A DNA stretch of 64,000 nucleotides from CAYPHY01 sp964410625 (GTDB lineage: Bacteria > Chloroflexota > Anaerolineae > Promineifilales > Promineifilaceae). The notes below the pieces were generated by a model. It saw only the letters and a list, made by a program, of their open reading frames with translations. It ran no database searches and was not told the origin of the DNA. Positions 50,334 through 58,465 of the stretch are shown here, one piece after another (position 1 is the first letter of the stretch; each line of letters opens with the position of its first letter). The stretch lies in NCBI GenBank assembly GCA_964410625.1, contig CAYPHY010000019.1, positions 20,967 to 84,966 on the forward strand. Direction: 5' to 3'. The position numbers and the translations under genes are program-made.

Positions 50334-50729
50334 TTAAACACGCCGTTTCTTCGGCGGCCGACAACCATTGTGCGGTATCGGTGTAATATCCTGAATCGAA
50401 GTCACGCGGATACCTGATGCTTGCAAGGAGCGAATCGCCGCCTCGCGCCCAGGCCCCGGCCCTTTCACAATCACATCCACCTCTTGCATCCCATTGTCCT
50501 GGGCACCACGCGCTGCATTTTGGCTCGCCATCCGCGCCGCATAGGGCGTAGACTTGCGCGAACCCTTAAAGCCTGCTGCTCCGGCGCTGGCCCAGGAAAC
50601 CGTATTGCCATTCAAATCGGTGATTGTCACGATAGTATTGTTGAAAGTGGCATAAATGTGGGCAACGCCCTTTGGTACCATCTTTCTTGCTTTCTTGCGG
50701 GTCGTCTGTGCTTGTCGTCTACGTCCCAT
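50334..50729 (-). CDS. rpsK: 30S ribosomal protein S11
   Basis: A 131-residue platform protein. VAHIYATFNNTIVTITDLNG, GSRKSTPYAARMAS and the tail ITPIPHNGCRPPKKRRV are conserved. The frame opens at 50762 but GGAG precedes ATG 50729 (MGRRRQAQTTRKKARK), the family start. Confidence 0.97.
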   Translation of the reverse strand: MGRRRQAQTTRKKARKMVPKGVAHIYATFNNTIVTITDLNGNTVSWASAGAAGFKGSRKSTPYAARMASQNAARGAQDNGMQEVDVIVKGPGPGREAAIRSLQASGIRVTSIQDITPIPHNGCRPPKKRRV

Positions 50730-50735
50730 TTCAAC

Positions 50736-50815
50736 TCCAATCTTAAATTCTCTAACTTCCAACTCTCTAATCTCTTGTTTCAGAGATTAGAGACTGGAGA
50801 TTAAAAGATTAATTA
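50736..50815. repeat. GAGATT-word hairpin
   Basis: AACTTCCAACTCTCTAATCTCTTG faces CAGAGATTAGAGACTGGAGATTAAAAGATT between rpsK and rpsM; the left arm reaches into the rpsK leader. Confidence 0.75.
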
Positions 50816-50819
50816 CTTC

Positions 50820-51200
50820 TTACTTACCCTTCCGCCGACCACGACCGGCCACTGTCTTCTTCGGGCCTTTGCGCGTGCGGGCGTTTGTACGTGTCCGTTG
50901 GCCGCGCACCGGCAAATGACGGCGGTGGCGCAAACCACGATAGGAGCCAATTTCGCCCAGCCGCTTGATGTTCATATCCACTTCGCGGCGCAAATCACCT
51001 TCTACCGTATATTCCTTCTCGATCAGTTGGCGCAAACGGGTCACTTCCGCTTCCGAAAGATCGCGCACGCGCGTATCAGGATTGACCTCTGCTTTTTCCA
51101 GGATGCCCTGGCTGGTATTACGGCCGATCCCAAAAATATATGTCAGACTAACTTCAACCCGCTTATTACGCGGTATATCCACTCCAGCAATACGAGCCAT
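50820..51200 (-). CDS. rpsM: 30S ribosomal protein S13
   Basis: A 126-residue head protein contacting the P-site tRNA and L5. The start ARIAGVDIPRNKRVEVSLTY, GSYRGLRHRRHLPVRGQRT and the basic tail GPKKTVAGRGRRKGK are typical. Confidence 0.97.
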   Translation of the reverse strand: MARIAGVDIPRNKRVEVSLTYIFGIGRNTSQGILEKAEVNPDTRVRDLSEAEVTRLRQLIEKEYTVEGDLRREVDMNIKRLGEIGSYRGLRHRRHLPVRGQRTRTNARTRKGPKKTVAGRGRRKGK

Positions 51201-51223
51201 GAGTCCTCACTTCGTTCGCAATA

Positions 51224-51270
51224 AGGAGCAGACAGCGATTGCTTACTGCCCACTACCTACTGCTCACTTC
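51224..51270. repeat. AGCAGAC-word short hairpin
   Basis: GGAGCAGACAGCGATTGCTTACTGCCCACTACCTACTGCTCACTT, heptamer words of the AGCAGT family, between rpsM and rpmJ. Confidence 0.6.
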
Positions 51271-51273
51271 TTC

Positions 51274-51387
51274 TTATCCCTGTCGCTGCTTGTGGTTCGG
51301 ATCACTGCAGATCACACGCACCACACCACGACGCTTAATAATTTTACACTTTGGACAACGCCGCTTAACAGACGGTGACACTTTCAT
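51274..51387 (-). CDS. rpmJ: 50S ribosomal protein L36
   Basis: A 37-residue protein, MKVSPSVKRRCPKCKIIKRR then GVVRVICSDPNHKQRQG, with the zinc ligands Cys11, Cys14, Cys27 and His32. GGAG lies six bases before the ATG at 51387. It holds its standard place before rpsM, but the infA gene that normally precedes it is missing. Confidence 0.96.
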   Translation of the reverse strand: MKVSPSVKRRCPKCKIIKRRGVVRVICSDPNHKQRQG

Positions 51388-51404
51388 AATACTCTCCAGC
51401 ATAT

Positions 51405-51472
51405 CTACGAATTACACGAATCAACACGAACAGAGTTGCATCCGCGAAAATCAGTGCCGTTCGTAAATCATA
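51405..51472. repeat. ATTCGTG-word repeat
   Basis: TACGAATTACACGAATCAACACGAA and GCGAAAATCAGTGCCGTTCGTAA words lie between adk and rpmJ, where infA would be expected; no infA frame is seen on either strand. Confidence 0.6.
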
Positions 51473-51565
51473 CAATCATTGCTTTTGGTGTACTCTGCAC
51501 GCTATCTCTGTGCAAAAGGCTAATTATAGACGATGTTAGGCGTTTTATCCTTACCCGCCGTCATC

Positions 51566-52156
51566 CTAATCACCCATTACACCAGCCAATGCACTCTCTA
51601 CGACGCGCTGCAAATCCCTTTGCACAGCCTCTATACTCTGTTCACCATTCACTTCCACGAGCAAGCCTTTCTCGTCATAATAGTCGAGAAGCGGCTTCGT
51701 TTGCTCATGGTAAACTTGCATCCGGGTACGGATCGTTTCTTCGTTGTCGTCGGCGCGGCCGTCCGTTTCCGCCCGTTTCAACAAACGGGCTACCAATTCG
51801 TCTTCACTCACCTTAATGTGCGGGACAATGGCGATACGGCCGTTCAACTCATCCACCAACCCATCCAACGCCTGCGCCTGCGCTCGTGTCCGCGGAAAAC
51901 CATCCAAAATAGCCCCGCGAGCCGCGTCCGGCTGGCTCAGGCGATCCTTCACCATCGCAATCGTTACATCATCGGGAACCAACTCACCCTTATCCATATA
52001 AGAACGGGCCAGCACACCCAACTCCGTATCATTTTTAAGGTTGTGGCGAAAGAGTTCACCCGTTGAAACCTGGGGCAAACCAAGCCCCTGCTCCAACATC
52101 TTCGCCTGGGTTCCCTTACCCGCGCCAGGTGGCCCCATCAGCAGAACAAAGTTCAT
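51566..52156 (-). CDS. adk: Adenylate kinase, short-lid form
   Basis: A 196-residue nucleoside monophosphate kinase. The P-loop is GPPGAGKGTQ near the start, then VSTGELFRHNL and DGFPRTRAQAQAL. The lid is short (AETDGRADDNEETIRTRM) and has no zinc cysteines. The ATG at 52156 overlaps the last base of the secY stop (TGATG), so translation is coupled; the frame's upstream GTG is not needed. Confidence 0.95.
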   Translation of the reverse strand: MNFVLLMGPPGAGKGTQAKMLEQGLGLPQVSTGELFRHNLKNDTELGVLARSYMDKGELVPDDVTIAMVKDRLSQPDAARGAILDGFPRTRAQAQALDGLVDELNGRIAIVPHIKVSEDELVARLLKRAETDGRADDNEETIRTRMQVYHEQTKPLLDYYDEKGLLVEVNGEQSIEAVQRDLQRVVESALAGVMGD

Positions 52157-53535
52157 CACTTCAGAAAACCCTCATAGTGGCGCATCAACAACTGCGCTTC
52201 CAGCTGACGCATCGTGTCAATCACCACACCAACCACAATGATCAACCCCGCGCCGTTAATGATCAACGCGCTCTGCTCCAATCCTTCAATCCGCAAAATC
52301 ACGCTTAGAACAGCCATGATACCGGGCAAGATAGCGATGATTCCCAGGAACAACGCGCCCACCAACGTGATTCGTCGCACCACAGACTGAATGTAAGTCC
52401 GCGTGTTCGGTCCCGGACGCTTGCCAGGGATAAAACCACCCTGCCGCTGCAACGTCTGCCACAAGTTCTGTTGGCGCACCATCACATCAGTATAGAAAAA
52501 GGTGAAACCAACGACCAGCACGAAGTAAAAGAGCCAGTATAAGGTAAACGGTAGCGGCGCAATCGTCGGGTCTTGCACAGTGCCAAAGCTGCTGATCCCC
52601 TGTGCCGCCCTGTCAATAAACGAGCCGCTATTGTTGACAAACAGCCCGGCGATCAATGGCGGAAAAGTCAGGATGGACTGGGCGAAGATAATCGGGATCA
52701 TCCCCGCCGTATTCACCTTCAGCGGAATATGGGTACTTTGGCCCTGATACACTTTTCGGCCGCGCACCCTCCGGCCATATTGCACCGGTATTCGCCTTTC
52801 CCCTTCCTGAATCACCACAATGACCAGAACAGTCAATACCAACAAGACGATAAACGCCACCAGGGTAAAGACCAACGCCAGCGTATCTTCCAGCGTAAAC
52901 AGCTGCGCCAGCGCCGGGAAGATACCCGACACGATACCGCTAAAGATAATCAGCGAGATACCCTGACCAATACCTTCCTCGGTGATGCGTTCACCAATCC
53001 AAATGGCAAAGAACGTGCCGCCAACCATCGCCATCAGCGTGGTGATCGTCGGCAAGAGGTCGCCACCAGCAAAGCCAAAGTTGGGCATGATTGTCCGCAG
53101 ACCATCACCCGTTGCATCCAGGCTAAAGCCGACCAGCCGGATTTGCCCAATCGCCTGCAAAAACGCCAGGGGAACCGTGAAGTAGTATGTTAATTTGTTC
53201 TTGCGATTTCGGCCGCTTTCCCCTTCCTGGTCCATCTCCTGGAGCTGGGGGATAATCGGCGACAACAACTGCATGATAATGGAAGCGGTGATGTAGGGAT
53301 AAACGCCCATCGCCATCACCGAGAAGTTCCGCACCGCACCACCCGACAATAAATCGAGGAAGTTGACCACCGCATTGCCGCTATCCTGGCTGGTGAAAGC
53401 CAACCACGCCTGGAGATTAACCCCCGGCACAGGGATATTGGCTAACAGCCGATAGACAATCAGCATCCCGATGGTAAACAAAATGCGGCGGCGCAGATCA
53501 GGCAAGGCAAACGCTGCGCGTACAGACTCAATCAT
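52156..53535 (-). CDS. secY: Preprotein translocase subunit SecY
   Basis: A 459-residue channel of the Sec translocon with ten membrane helices. Recognisable are the plug-side start FTIGMLIVYRLLANIPVPG, ALGVYPYITASIIMQLL-like helix 2 and the cytosolic loops RRIPVQYGRRVRGRKVYQGQ and FIPGKRPGPNTRTYIQ that touch the ribosome and SecA. It follows rplO as in most bacteria. Confidence 0.97.
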   Translation of the reverse strand: MIESVRAAFALPDLRRRILFTIGMLIVYRLLANIPVPGVNLQAWLAFTSQDSGNAVVNFLDLLSGGAVRNFSVMAMGVYPYITASIIMQLLSPIIPQLQEMDQEGESGRNRKNKLTYYFTVPLAFLQAIGQIRLVGFSLDATGDGLRTIMPNFGFAGGDLLPTITTLMAMVGGTFFAIWIGERITEEGIGQGISLIIFSGIVSGIFPALAQLFTLEDTLALVFTLVAFIVLLVLTVLVIVVIQEGERRIPVQYGRRVRGRKVYQGQSTHIPLKVNTAGMIPIIFAQSILTFPPLIAGLFVNNSGSFIDRAAQGISSFGTVQDPTIAPLPFTLYWLFYFVLVVGFTFFYTDVMVRQQNLWQTLQRQGGFIPGKRPGPNTRTYIQSVVRRITLVGALFLGIIAILPGIMAVLSVILRIEGLEQSALIINGAGLIIVVGVVIDTMRQLEAQLLMRHYEGFLK

Positions 53536-53555
53536 AGATCACTCTACCTCTTGAA

Positions 53556-53630
53556 CGAGACTATGAGACTGTGTGACTAAGAGACTATAATAATCTCTCT
53601 CAAGTCTCTTAGTCTCTTAATCTCCTGGCC
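53556..53630. repeat. GAGACT-word hairpin
   Basis: GAGACTATGAGACTGTGTGACTAAGAGACTATAA faces AATCTCTCTCAAGTCTCTTAGTCTCTTAATCTC between secY and rplO. Confidence 0.85.
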
Positions 53631-53634
53631 TCGC

Positions 53635-54087
53635 TTACAAAGGCAACACTTCCGCCTTGCCCCCGGCCGCTTCGATCTTTTCTTTGGCAGCGGCCGAGAA
53701 ACGATGTGCTTTAATGGTTATTGGCCCGGCCAATTCGCCATCGCCCAAGACCACAATCGGGTCAGTCAGCTTGCGAATAAAACCGAGCGCGAACATCAAT
53801 TCCGGCGTGACTTCCTCATCGCCAAAGTCATATTCCGCCAGACGGCCGAGATTCACCGGCCGATAGGTAATTTTGCGAATATTGGTAAAGCCGCGCTTAA
53901 AGGGCAGGCGACGAGCCAACGGAAGCTGACCACCTTCAAAGTAAGGCCCCTTGCCGCCACCACTACGCGCTCCTTGTCCCTTCGTACCACGACCGGCCGT
54001 TTTACCCTGACCAGCCGAGATACCACGACCCACTCGCTTGCGCTTCTTCTTTGCTCCAGGATTTGGACGCAGATCGTTTAGTTGCAT
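53635..54087 (-). CDS. rplO: 50S ribosomal protein L15
   Basis: A 150-residue late-assembly protein with the glycine/arginine-rich N-terminus RKRVGRGISAGQGKTAGRGT, then FEGGQLPLARRLPFKRGF and the C-terminal strand ITIKAHRFSAAAKEKIEAAG. Confidence 0.97.
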   Translation of the reverse strand: MQLNDLRPNPGAKKKRKRVGRGISAGQGKTAGRGTKGQGARSGGGKGPYFEGGQLPLARRLPFKRGFTNIRKITYRPVNLGRLAEYDFGDEEVTPELMFALGFIRKLTDPIVVLGDGELAGPITIKAHRFSAAAKEKIEAAGGKAEVLPL

Positions 54088-54105
54088 TTTCTTATCCTCT
54101 ATAAT

Positions 54106-54180
54106 TAGTGAATAGTGGCTAGTGGTCAGTGGTTAGTAGTTGACTAACCACTCTCCACTCATCACTCACCACTTTCCACC
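54106..54180. repeat. AGTGGTC-word hairpin
   Basis: AGTGGCTAGTGGTCAGTGGTTAGT faces CTAACCACTCTCCACTCATCACTCACCACT, period 7, between rplO and rpmD. Confidence 0.85.
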
Positions 54181-54344
54181 GTTACCAGGTGACTGACCTT
54201 ATTGATCATCCCCCGGACAACGGGTGTATCCTCATGCTCGATTGTCTGGTACAACTTGCGAAAGCCAAGCGCCTTAATCGTCGCTTTCTGCTTCTCATTA
54301 TACCCAATCGCACTCTTGCTATACGTAATTCTTATCTTCGCCAT
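54162..54344 (-). CDS. rpmD: 50S ribosomal protein L30
   Basis: A 60-residue protein with KIRITYSKSAIGYNEKQKAT and the conserved GFRKLYQTIEHEDTPVVRGM. The last few codons (VESGE and stop) run into the AGTGG repeat, so the native tail may have been replaced. Confidence 0.95.
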   Translation of the reverse strand: MAKIRITYSKSAIGYNEKQKATIKALGFRKLYQTIEHEDTPVVRGMINKVSHLVTVESGE

Positions 54345-54387
54345 GCCATTACCGTCCTTTTAAGGAAAAGGAAAGGCCATCCTTCTC

Positions 54388-54918
54388 TTACTGCCGACCC
54401 CAGAACGGCATGACCTCACTCAGGTCTTTGCCCCGGTCCGCAGCCACCTGCTTCATATCGCGCAATTGCTGCAAACCATCCAATGTCGCCATCATCACAT
54501 TCAAGACATTCGCACTCCCCAATGATTTAGAGAGGATGTCATTATAGCCGGCCGCTTCAACCACCGCGCGAACGCCACCGCCAGCGATAACGCCCGTACC
54601 AGGGGAAGCTGGCTTAAGCAATACCCGCGCCGCACCATGCTGACCAATCACCTCGTGGGGAATGGTGCTGCCAAAGCTCGGCACCGTTAGCATATTCTTC
54701 CGCGCCGCCTCAAGTGCCTTGCGGATCGAATCAGGTACGGTACGCGCCTTGCCAATTCCTACACCCACGCGGCCGCGATTATCACCAACGACGACAGTAA
54801 CGCGAAAGGCAAAGCGACGGCCGCCCTTCACCACCTTCGCCACGCGGGTGATGTCAATAATGCGCTCGTCCAGTTCGTCTTTCTGCTCACGATAAGCAGG
54901 TTGTCTTCTCTGGCCCAT
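54388..54918 (-). CDS. rpsE: 30S ribosomal protein S5
   Basis: A 176-residue protein at the mRNA entry and accuracy centre. The double-stranded-RNA-like domain starts at ELDERIIDITRVAKVVKGGR and the C-terminal domain has PASPGTGVIAGGGVRAVVEAA. It precedes rpmD. Confidence 0.97.
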   Translation of the reverse strand: MGQRRQPAYREQKDELDERIIDITRVAKVVKGGRRFAFRVTVVVGDNRGRVGVGIGKARTVPDSIRKALEAARKNMLTVPSFGSTIPHEVIGQHGAARVLLKPASPGTGVIAGGGVRAVVEAAGYNDILSKSLGSANVLNVMMATLDGLQQLRDMKQVAADRGKDLSEVMPFWGRQ

Positions 54919-54940
54919 TAACTTTTAACTCCATTCAAGC

Positions 54941-55024
54941 TGGTAATCGGTATTCAGTAATCAGTAATCGGTAAAATATTTACTTTACCGTGCACCGATA
55001 ATGGATAACCGCTTACCGATCACT
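54941..55024. repeat. Heptamer-word hairpin (GTAATCA family)
   Basis: GTAATCG-GTATTCA-GTAATCA-GTAATCG-GTAA faces TTACCGTGCACCGATAATGGATAACCGCTTACCGAT between rpsE and rplR. Confidence 0.85.
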
Positions 55025-55025
55025 A

Positions 55026-55385
55026 TTAAAACTCCAGGCCACCTTCGCGTGCGCCATCGGCCAGTGCCTTCACACGGCCGTGATACAAATAGCCACCACG
55101 ATCAAATATCACCTGGCTAATACCGGCATCCTTCGCCCGTTGGGCTATCACTTTGCCAACGGCCGTTGCCTGTTCACGCTTATTCTTGCCCGATAGCTCC
55201 GACTCCAGCGATTTATCCAGCGTCGAAGCCGAAGCCAGCGTCCGCCCGGCCACATCATCAATCACCTGGACATAGATATGCTCCAGGCTACGAAAGACGT
55301 TCAGCCGCGGCCGTTCGGCCGTTCCCGAAATTTTCGCCCGAATCCGCTGGTGGCGGCGCTTACGGGCATCAAAATGCTTTGCCAT
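55026..55385 (-). CDS. rplR: 50S ribosomal protein L18
   Basis: A 119-residue 5S-rRNA-binding protein. RRHQRIRAKISGTAERPRLN, VFRSLEHIYVQVIDD and VIFDRGGYLYHGRVKALADG are conserved. The frame opens at 55454 but those residues translate the repeat; ATG 55385 (MAKHFDARKR) is the family start. Confidence 0.96.
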   Translation of the reverse strand: MAKHFDARKRRHQRIRAKISGTAERPRLNVFRSLEHIYVQVIDDVAGRTLASASTLDKSLESELSGKNKREQATAVGKVIAQRAKDAGISQVIFDRGGYLYHGRVKALADGAREGGLEF

Positions 55386-55400
55386 ATCTCTCTCCAATTG

Positions 55401-55462
55401 AGTGGAGAGTGGCGAGTGGAGAGAAATGGCTCCTCTCCACTCGCCACTCATCACTCGCCACT
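55401..55462. repeat. AGTGGAG-word hairpin
   Basis: AGTGGAGAGTGGCGAGTGGAGAG faces CTCTCCACTCGCCACTCATCACTCGCCACT between rplR and rplF, period 7. Confidence 0.9.
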
Positions 55463-56003
55463 AGACTTTACCCGTCTTACCAGCCTTACGGCGGACTGTT
55501 TCTTCAGCGTAGCGGATGCCCTTGCCCTTATATGGCTCCGGCGGCCGAGTCTTGCGAATCTGCGCCGCGATCTCACCCACGCGCTGCTTGTCAATTCCCG
55601 AAACAACAATGCGCTTGCCACGGTCCTCAACCGCAAAAGACATATCCTTCTCCGGCTTAAACGTCACCGGATGGGAATAGCCAACATAGAGGACCAGGTT
55701 TGCGCCATTCATCTCCGCGCGATAGCCAACACCCTCAACCATCAGATTGCGGGTGAACCCTTCACTCACGCCCGTAACCATGTTATTCAGCAAGGCGCGT
55801 GTCAGACCATGAAATGCACGATGTTGGCGTGAATCACTCGGCCGTTTCACGGTCAACACGCCCTCATCCATCTCAACACTCATCTCCGGGCTAAACGACC
55901 CGCTCAACGTTCCCTTCGGTCCAGTAACCGAAACCGTATCACCCTGCAGGTCAACCTTCACGCCCTTGGGCAATGGAATAGGCATCTTACCAATTCTAGA
56001 CAT
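55461..56003 (-). CDS. rplF: 50S ribosomal protein L6
   Basis: A 180-residue protein near the factor-binding centre: start SRIGKMPIPLPKGVKVDLQG, LLNNMVTGVSEGFTRNLMVE and the C-terminal GIDKQRVGEIAAQIRKTRPPEPYKG block (first 20 residues are diagnostic). Confidence 0.97.
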   Translation of the reverse strand: MSRIGKMPIPLPKGVKVDLQGDTVSVTGPKGTLSGSFSPEMSVEMDEGVLTVKRPSDSRQHRAFHGLTRALLNNMVTGVSEGFTRNLMVEGVGYRAEMNGANLVLYVGYSHPVTFKPEKDMSFAVEDRGKRIVVSGIDKQRVGEIAAQIRKTRPPEPYKGKGIRYAEETVRRKAGKTGKV

Positions 56004-56015
56004 TGCTCGTTTCTC

Positions 56016-56087
56016 CGAAGGATGAAGGCGGAAGGATGAAGGTTGAAAAATTCGTTTTCAGCCCTCAGCCCTCAGCCTTCAGCCCTG
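56016..56087. repeat. GGATGAA/TCAGCCC heptamer-word element
   Basis: GGATGAA-GGCGGAA-GGATGAA-GG, then TCAGCCC-TCAGCCC-TCAGCCT-TCAGCCC. Two different period-7 words placed head to tail between rplF and rpsH. Confidence 0.8.
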
Positions 56088-56093
56088 ACTAAA

Positions 56094-56501
56094 CTACCAG
56101 ACCTTACACAGCAGTTCGCCACCAACACCAAGCTGGCGAGCCTTTTGGTCCGTCACCACACCCTTCGAGGTCGTCAGGATGGCAACACCCATCCCACTCA
56201 GGACCCAGGGGATCTCACTCTTACCAACATAGACGCGACGGCCGGGCTTGCTAACACGCTCCAACCCGCTGATCACCGAACGGCGATCACGACGGCCGCC
56301 CACATACTTCAGCGTAATGGTCAGCACATCCGCAGGCTTCTGGGGCACTACCTCATAATCTTCAATGTAACCCTCAGCCTTCAACACCTCGGCAATCGCC
56401 TTCTTCGTCGTCGAATAGGGCATAGACACCGTCGGATGCTGGCGGGTCAGCGCATTACGAATGCGCGTCAACATATCGGAAATCGGATCACTCATTGACA
56501 T
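56094..56501 (-). CDS. rpsH: 30S ribosomal protein S8
   Basis: A 135-residue 16S rRNA-binding protein, often the translational repressor of the spc operon. SDPISDMLTRIRNALTRQHP, SGLERVSKPGRRVYVGKSEI and GMGVAILTTSKGVVTDQKAR are typical. A second ATG two codons in is possible. Confidence 0.97.
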   Translation of the reverse strand: MSMSDPISDMLTRIRNALTRQHPTVSMPYSTTKKAIAEVLKAEGYIEDYEVVPQKPADVLTITLKYVGGRRDRRSVISGLERVSKPGRRVYVGKSEIPWVLSGMGVAILTTSKGVVTDQKARQLGVGGELLCKVW

Positions 56502-56515
56502 AATTCAACCCACCT

Positions 56516-56698
56516 TTACCAGCTTGACTTGACGACGCCCGGAATATTGCCACTCAGCGCCTGCTCGCGAAAGCAAATACGGCACAGACCAAAGCGACGG
56601 ATATAGCCGCGTGGACGGCCGCACAGACGGCAGCGATTACGAACTCGGACTGCATACTTCCGCTTCGTTTCCCGCGCGATCATTGATTTCTTTGCCAT
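56516..56698 (-). CDS. rpsN: 30S ribosomal protein S14, zinc (type Z) form
   Basis: A 60-residue short S14 with two CxxC pairs (NRCRLCGRPRGYIRRFG and LCRICFREQA) that bind zinc. The C-terminus IPGVVKSSW is conserved. Standard place between rplE and rpsH. Confidence 0.97.
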   Translation of the reverse strand: MAKKSMIARETKRKYAVRVRNRCRLCGRPRGYIRRFGLCRICFREQALSGNIPGVVKSSW

Positions 56699-56720
56699 TC
56701 TCTCTTAAATCTCCTACATT

Positions 56721-56799
56721 CTCAGTAGTCAGTCGGCAGCTGACAGTAGGCAGTGTTTACTTAATGACTGCTTACCGCCTTCTGGCTACTGCCTACTTC
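56721..56799. repeat. AGTAGTC/CAGTAGG heptamer-word hairpin
   Basis: CAGTAGTCAGTCGGCAGCTGACAGTAGGCAGT faces ACTGCTTACCGCCTTCTGGCTACTGCCTACT between rpsN and rplE. Confidence 0.8.
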
Positions 56800-56801
56800 A
56801 T

Positions 56802-57374
56802 CTAGCCGGCCAGCGGAGCGTTCTCCGTATCGCGCCGGAATGGCACACCTAACAGAGCCAACAAACGCCGCCCTTCCTCATCATTCTGGGCAGTCGTTAC
56901 AATCGAAACTTCCATGCCCCGGATCTTGTCAATCTTGTCGTATTCAATTTCGGGAAAGATCAACTGTTCCCGCAAACCTAAAGTATAATTGCCACGACCA
57001 TCAAAAGAATCGGGCGAGATACCCTGGAAGTCGCGCGTGCGCGGCAAGGCCACATGAATCAGACGGGATAAAAAGCTCCACATCCGCTCTCCGCGCAAGG
57101 TGACCTTCAGCCCAATCACACGCCCTTCGCGCAGCTTAAAGCCAGCGATAGACTTCTTCGCCTTGGTCAAAACGGGTTTCTGGCCGGTAATTTGCGTAAT
57201 ATCATTGGTCGCAAACTCTATCGCCTTGGCATTATCCAACGCTTCGCCCAGACCCACATTAATAACGATCTTGTCCAGACGCGGGACCTGCATCACGGTC
57301 GAGTATTCAAACTCCTTCATCAGCGCAGGGACCACATCATTACGATACTGTTCATTCAGTGGCGTAAAAGCCAT
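56802..57374 (-). CDS. rplE: 50S ribosomal protein L5
   Basis: A 190-residue 5S-rRNA-binding protein linking to S13. VPRLDKIVINVGLGEALDNA, KPVLTKAKKSIAGFKLREG and the DFQGISPDSFDGRGNYTLGL block are diagnostic. 100 bases of plain spacer with no hairpin separate it from rplX. Confidence 0.97.
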   Translation of the reverse strand: MAFTPLNEQYRNDVVPALMKEFEYSTVMQVPRLDKIVINVGLGEALDNAKAIEFATNDITQITGQKPVLTKAKKSIAGFKLREGRVIGLKVTLRGERMWSFLSRLIHVALPRTRDFQGISPDSFDGRGNYTLGLREQLIFPEIEYDKIDKIRGMEVSIVTTAQNDEEGRRLLALLGVPFRRDTENAPLAG

Positions 57375-57474
57375 TTCAACATTCCTCCGGATCGAGTAGC
57401 AGGTCAGCCAGCAACGCTCTCTAATAATCTACCGCGCTACTTGGGGCCGCCTGGCCCTCCGTTCCTTATTTCCA

Positions 57475-57798
57475 CTAATCTAATTCCGCATCGCTCTTCT
57501 TCGCAAAGCGCACCAAGCGGCCGTCATCCTCACGCCGATAGCCCACGCGAGTCGGCTCATCCTTTTCAGGGTCAACCAACATCACGTTCGAGATGTCAAT
57601 CGGCGCCTCGAACTCGATGATACCACCCTGCGCCCGCGAACGGCCGCCGGTCTGCCGCGGCTTCTGGTGTTTCTTCACCACATTCACCCCGGCCACCACA
57701 ACCTTTCGTTGCTTGGGTAACACACGCTGCACACGGCCGCGCACGCCCTTATAGTTACCGGCGATGACAATTACTTCATCATTTTCTTTAATACGCAT
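57475..57798 (-). CDS. rplX: 50S ribosomal protein L24
   Basis: A 107-residue early assembly protein with the KOW motif DEVIVIAGNYKGVRGRVQRV and the block VVKKHQKPRQTGGRSRAQGG. Standard place after rplN. Confidence 0.97.
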   Translation of the reverse strand: MRIKENDEVIVIAGNYKGVRGRVQRVLPKQRKVVVAGVNVVKKHQKPRQTGGRSRAQGGIIEFEAPIDISNVMLVDPEKDEPTRVGYRREDDGRLVRFAKKSDAELD

Positions 57799-57820
57799 GG
57801 CCTAATCCTCTTCTCGATAC

Positions 57821-58192
57821 TTAAAGTGCCTCAGGAGCCAGCGATAAAATCCGGCTAAAACCCTTATTACGCAACTCTCGCGCCACGGGACCGAAGATGC
57901 GCGTACCTACCGGGTTTCTCCCCTCAGCGTCCAAGATCACGGCCGCATTGTCATCAAAGCGGATATAGCTGCCATCGTCACGCTTATACTCTTTCTTCGT
58001 GCGGACGATAACCGCCTTCACCACCGTGCTTTTCTTCACATTGGAATTAGGCGCGGCCTTCTTCACCGTTGCCGTTACCACATCACCGATAGATCCATAA
58101 CGACGACGGGAGCCGCCCATCACCTGGATCACCAGCAGTTCACGCGCACCGGAGTTGTCGGCCACTACCAAACGGCTTTCTTTCTGAATCAT
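57821..58192 (-). CDS. rplN: 50S ribosomal protein L14
   Basis: A 123-residue protein, start MIQKESRLVVADNSGARELL, then VTATVKKAAPNSNVKKSTV and the C-terminal REL-NKGFSRILSLAPEAL block. Seventeen bases separate it from rpsQ. Confidence 0.97.
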   Translation of the reverse strand: MIQKESRLVVADNSGARELLVIQVMGGSRRRYGSIGDVVTATVKKAAPNSNVKKSTVVKAVIVRTKKEYKRDDGSYIRFDDNAAVILDAEGRNPVGTRIFGPVARELRNKGFSRILSLAPEAL

Positions 58193-58209
58193 GGTCTGCC
58201 TTCCAACCC

Positions 58210-58461
58210 TTATTTTGCCCGTTCCAAGACGGATACCAGTGCAAAACGCTTCTCGCGGCTAATCGGCTGTGATTCAATAATCAACACCTTATCGCCTACA
58301 TGACTATCATTCGTTTCGTCATGCACCTTATACTTTTTCACCCGGTTGATCACCTTCCCATAAATGGGGTGGCGACGCTTGGTTGTAACCGCAACCACAA
58401 CCGTCTTGTCCATCTTATCGCTGACAACAACGCCTTCCAGTCGTTTACGCTGCTCTCTCAT
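58210..58461 (-). CDS. rpsQ: 30S ribosomal protein S17
   Basis: An 83-residue OB-fold protein binding 16S rRNA: LEGVVVSDKMDKTVVVAVTT and PISREKRFALVSVLERAK are typical. Four bases after rpmC. Confidence 0.97.
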   Translation of the reverse strand: MREQRKRLEGVVVSDKMDKTVVVAVTTKRRHPIYGKVINRVKKYKVHDETNDSHVGDKVLIIESQPISREKRFALVSVLERAK

Positions 58462-58465
58462 GCCC

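Noticed and set aside
57375..57474. Possible repeat between rplE and rplX
   Set aside because: No period-7/8 structure or convincing stem; reads as ordinary spacer.
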